Below, one piece after another: positions 61,495 through 64,000 of a stretch of DNA of 64,000 nt. The notes beneath the pieces are model-generated. The model saw only the letters and a list, made by a program, of their open reading frames with translations, was not told the DNA's origin and did not search any database. A program made the position numbers and the translations under genes. The number at the start of each line of letters is the position of its first letter. Position 1 is the stretch's first letter. The stretch is from Nemopilema nomurai (taxonomy: Eukaryota; Cnidaria; Scyphozoa; Rhizostomeae; Rhizostomatidae), in NCBI GenBank assembly GCA_003864495.1, contig ML133427.1, forward strand, positions 936,483-1,000,482, read 5' to 3'.

Positions 61495-62082
61495 CTACAA
61501 ATCTAAAGGCCTTTGAATAAACTCTAAGTTCCTTCTTTCTACAAGAAACGACTTATCATCAATTATTGTTTTGTTGAGACCCATTGTGTCAGAAGCGCAA
61601 CGGTGGGCATCTTGAAATGCTACACCCCCAAAACACGCCCATCTTGAAATGCCACGACCTATTCTTACTAAATATACCAAGGGGATTGTTGCTTTGTTTT
61701 GCGACTGGTGTACTTCCAATGGGATCCGGGGGAGAAGCCTAAATATATTTTGAATGAGGGGTGGATAACTTAACTGATTGCAAATGATAAATGCGATCTT
61801 CGTAAAACAGGTTTCTCCCCAATCAAGTACGTAACGACGTAATGACGTAAAAATTTCGTATTTTCGAACACCAACTTGTCCGCATCCATTAATTAATGCA
61901 CAATCGCTAGATCGTCTTAGGAGCAAATTTCGAAAGAAATTCTGCGAAGTGCAAGCTCTCAAGGGACGCAACGGGCAGCGCGGAAGGCCCACTAGGGGCG
62001 TCGATAATGACAAGGCACCGTACCCACAACGTGGATGTAGAGGACGAACCGCAACCCCAAGTGACACATAATCAATGCTCAT
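61495..62082 (-). CDS. 195-codon open frame of unknown status
   Basis: This is the second longest stop-free ATG frame in the window and is not explained by any recognised gene. Composition is rich in Arg, Leu and Cys (LVGLPRCPLRPLRACTSQNF) without clear domains or membrane spans. There are no obvious splice sites or polyadenylation signal. It may be a real single-exon gene, a transposon relic, or a chance frame favoured by the locally higher GC content. Confidence 0.25.
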   Translation of the reverse strand: MSIDYVSLGVAVRPLHPRCGYGALSLSTPLVGLPRCPLRPLRACTSQNFFRNLLLRRSSDCALINGCGQVGVRKYEIFTSLRRYVLDWGETCFTKIAFIICNQLSYPPLIQNIFRLLPRIPLEVHQSQNKATIPLVYLVRIGRGISRWACFGGVAFQDAHRCASDTMGLNKTIIDDKSFLVERRNLEFIQRPLDL

Positions 62083-64000
62083 TATGAGATTGTGTAGTTT
62101 GTTACCCCTTTAGAATACCAAAGCTAATAGGCCAATAAAAGTGTCATTATTCTTAAAGAAAAAAATGACAAGGAGTTTATAACTATTACCTAAATTTCAT
62201 GATTTTGGCAATCATCTCAATAGCTTGAATTGTCGAAAAGAGAGTTGTTGTACAAATTACAACCCTTACCAAAAAAGCTTCATAATGAAATTTGGGGGCA
62301 TATCGAAATCATGCTTTAGCATTTACTCATTAAAGATTGAATACCTTTGCATTAAATAGCTTTTAATATTTTCCAGGATATATTTTTGGTTCATTGTATA
62401 AGCCATCTTGAAAGAACGAAGCGACTTCTCTGTGCAAGATTCACTTCTGAGCTGAACGGGGCCAGTAGAAAAAAATTCAGTCTTTTGAAATTCGTTCAGC
62501 CACCAAAATCAGGGACAGAAAGTATCAGATGATAAAAATGGCGACATGGAATTTTGTTTATAGTCTTTAACTTGAGAGGAACCCGTTTGTCTTCATTAAC
62601 GTGCACTTTCATTAAACTTAAACCAGCAGATGTTTACAAACCCATATCAATATTATGATAGTCGTTGTCGTGCCAATACCAAGCAGACACTGATTCGTGC
62701 AATACAAGACCTCTTCAAGTTTGGAGTTCTTTTGAAACTAATACAAGTTCTCTTCAAGGCCAAATTATTAATCTTTCTTGAGGGTACAATGCAAGGGGGG
62801 TTGAGCCACGGGCGGTGCAAGGTAGAAACGAACGAAGAATGTTAGTTTGCGTTATCCAATCACAAAGTTCTGCTTCTACATGTAACCGGATAACGGACCC
62901 TGGGCAGTTGCCATCTTTGAATTAAAGCTCCACATTTTGTAAGTTTTTCGACTCGAAAGTTTTTCGGATTCTGAAATTTTCGCCCCAATTGGTGCAGAGT
63001 GCAAGAAACTTTATTAATAACTTATCCATCAGAAGTTGCGACAAATTGTGGCAAAGCAGAAAGTTAATTCAGATTTCTAACTCCGATTTCCAGCCAAGTA
63101 TCACAACCCCCCCCCCCCCCCCCTTTGGGCCAGAGTAGTGTGCATGAAAACGAAAATATCTTTAAGATACACTGGAAAAGATACAAGGGTAGAGATCTTT
63201 GCAGAGATTGTTCTAGCCATGCAGGGATTTCAACCAAAGAGAGAAAAGAGAAGCAACACAGATGCTAAAATGTAGATGAGTTTGATTATATGCAGCGTCA
63301 AAGTGTAGCTGGAGATATGTAAATGAAGGAAGAACGAAAATTGTGTCTAAAAAGCGAACTAAATCTCGTTCCGCTGCGATAACATCTGCTTCAGGTAACC
63401 GAAACATCTGCAACGGTGCACAAAAAAGGTGCACTTTGACGTAAGTGCCTCGAAATTTTCCTACTCCACGAACTGCTTTTTGTACAAAATAGATCATTTT
63501 GTTAGATACCACTCTATTCGCATTCACCTTCCACCCAAAGACTCCTGAGTGACTCTAATCGCAACTTCGAATTTTGTCAATAATCTAACAGAATCTAATG
63601 TTGGAAATTAGAAAAGGAGACCTTCGCAAGATACAAAACATTTCGCAAAGTTTGGTACTGCATCAAGGTGTTGGAGAAACGTTGAATGATTTCAATGTAA
63701 GAAGCAGGCTTAGGATGGGAGTCGGGTAATTTTCGATGACAGTGGCTTCAAATGCATGCTAATATTCGGATAGGATAATAGAAAGTTAAAGTGCTTTATA
63801 GTTAAAAAATGAATATACACATAAATTGGTGTATATAAAATTAATATATGTGATTGAATAACATATGTGTACAAATGAATATTGGCAGGTACATTTATTC
63901 ACTTAAATTTTCAGTTTTCCTTACCATCTATAGAGAGTCCCTTTCAAAACATAAATCCTTGCAATTTACAGTCCCATCTCGGTAATGGTGTTTATACAGT
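62083..64000. other. Right-hand end, nothing firm
   Basis: AT-rich sequence. A 104-codon minus-strand frame at 63213-63527 contains an acceptor-like TGCACCGTTGCAG before MFRLPEADVIAAERDLVRFL, but no partner exon was found. Confidence 0.4.
63107..63123 (+). repeat. Poly-C tract
   Basis: Seventeen consecutive C residues, the second such tract in the window. Confidence 0.9.

Noticed and set aside
1..64000. CRISPR arrays, operons, phage or bacterial systems
   Set aside because: Spliced genes, a tRNA with a Pol III terminator and polyadenylation signals show a nuclear animal genome; no regularly spaced CRISPR-type repeats are present.

Overview
This window is AT-rich, intron-rich animal nuclear DNA. 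The genes are metazoan (an NKX6 homeobox gene, a heterotrimeric G-protein gamma subunit, ciliary transition-zone and intraflagellar-transport genes). They are cut into many short exons with GT-AG introns and lie between low-copy decayed transposons and minisatellites. The gene content and the ancestral-looking exon structure suggest a non-vertebrate, probably a cnidarian such as a coral or anemone. That assignment is inference; no lineage-specific marker was found.

Left part (1-12.8 kb) is a compact block of housekeeping and ciliary genes in two head-to-head pairs. GPN1 (minus, running off the left edge) and BRAT1 (plus) start 81 bp apart. SNU13 (minus) and B9D1 (plus) start 173 bp apart. BRAT1 and SNU13 converge. 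The predicted jobs are RNA polymerase II assembly and import (GPN1), Integrator INTS9/INTS11 maturation and DNA-damage signalling (BRAT1), the U4/U6 snRNP and box C/D snoRNP core (SNU13), and the MKS/B9 complex of the ciliary transition zone (B9D1).

The 12.8-24.1 kb interval is mostly non-coding. It holds decayed coding-like blocks (about 15 kb), a worn tandem repeat that includes an exon-like segment (17.1-17.8 kb), minisatellites, a candidate three-exon gene for a 68-residue protein (19,965-21,445, minus) and a hAT-like non-autonomous transposon.

From 24.1 to 43.7 kb a single gene, TTC30/IFT70, is reconstructed in full on the minus strand: 29 exons and 648 codons, all phase-consistent, with one GC-AG intron. 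A tRNA-Phe(GAA) gene lies inside it on the same strand. Between 43.7 and 51 kb the minus strand carries a two-exon G-protein gamma gene (GNG13-like, 64 residues, CaaX end), an open frame with a signal-peptide-like start, and the two exons of an NKX6 homeobox gene that hold the complete homeodomain; its N-terminal exon was not found. The remaining 13 kb, upstream of NKX6, contains a MITE, a TGATT-rich patch, a broken coding block and a 195-codon open frame of unknown status.

Exon borders were set by hand from splice consensus, reading-frame phase and remembered family sequences; none was confirmed by alignment or RNA data.
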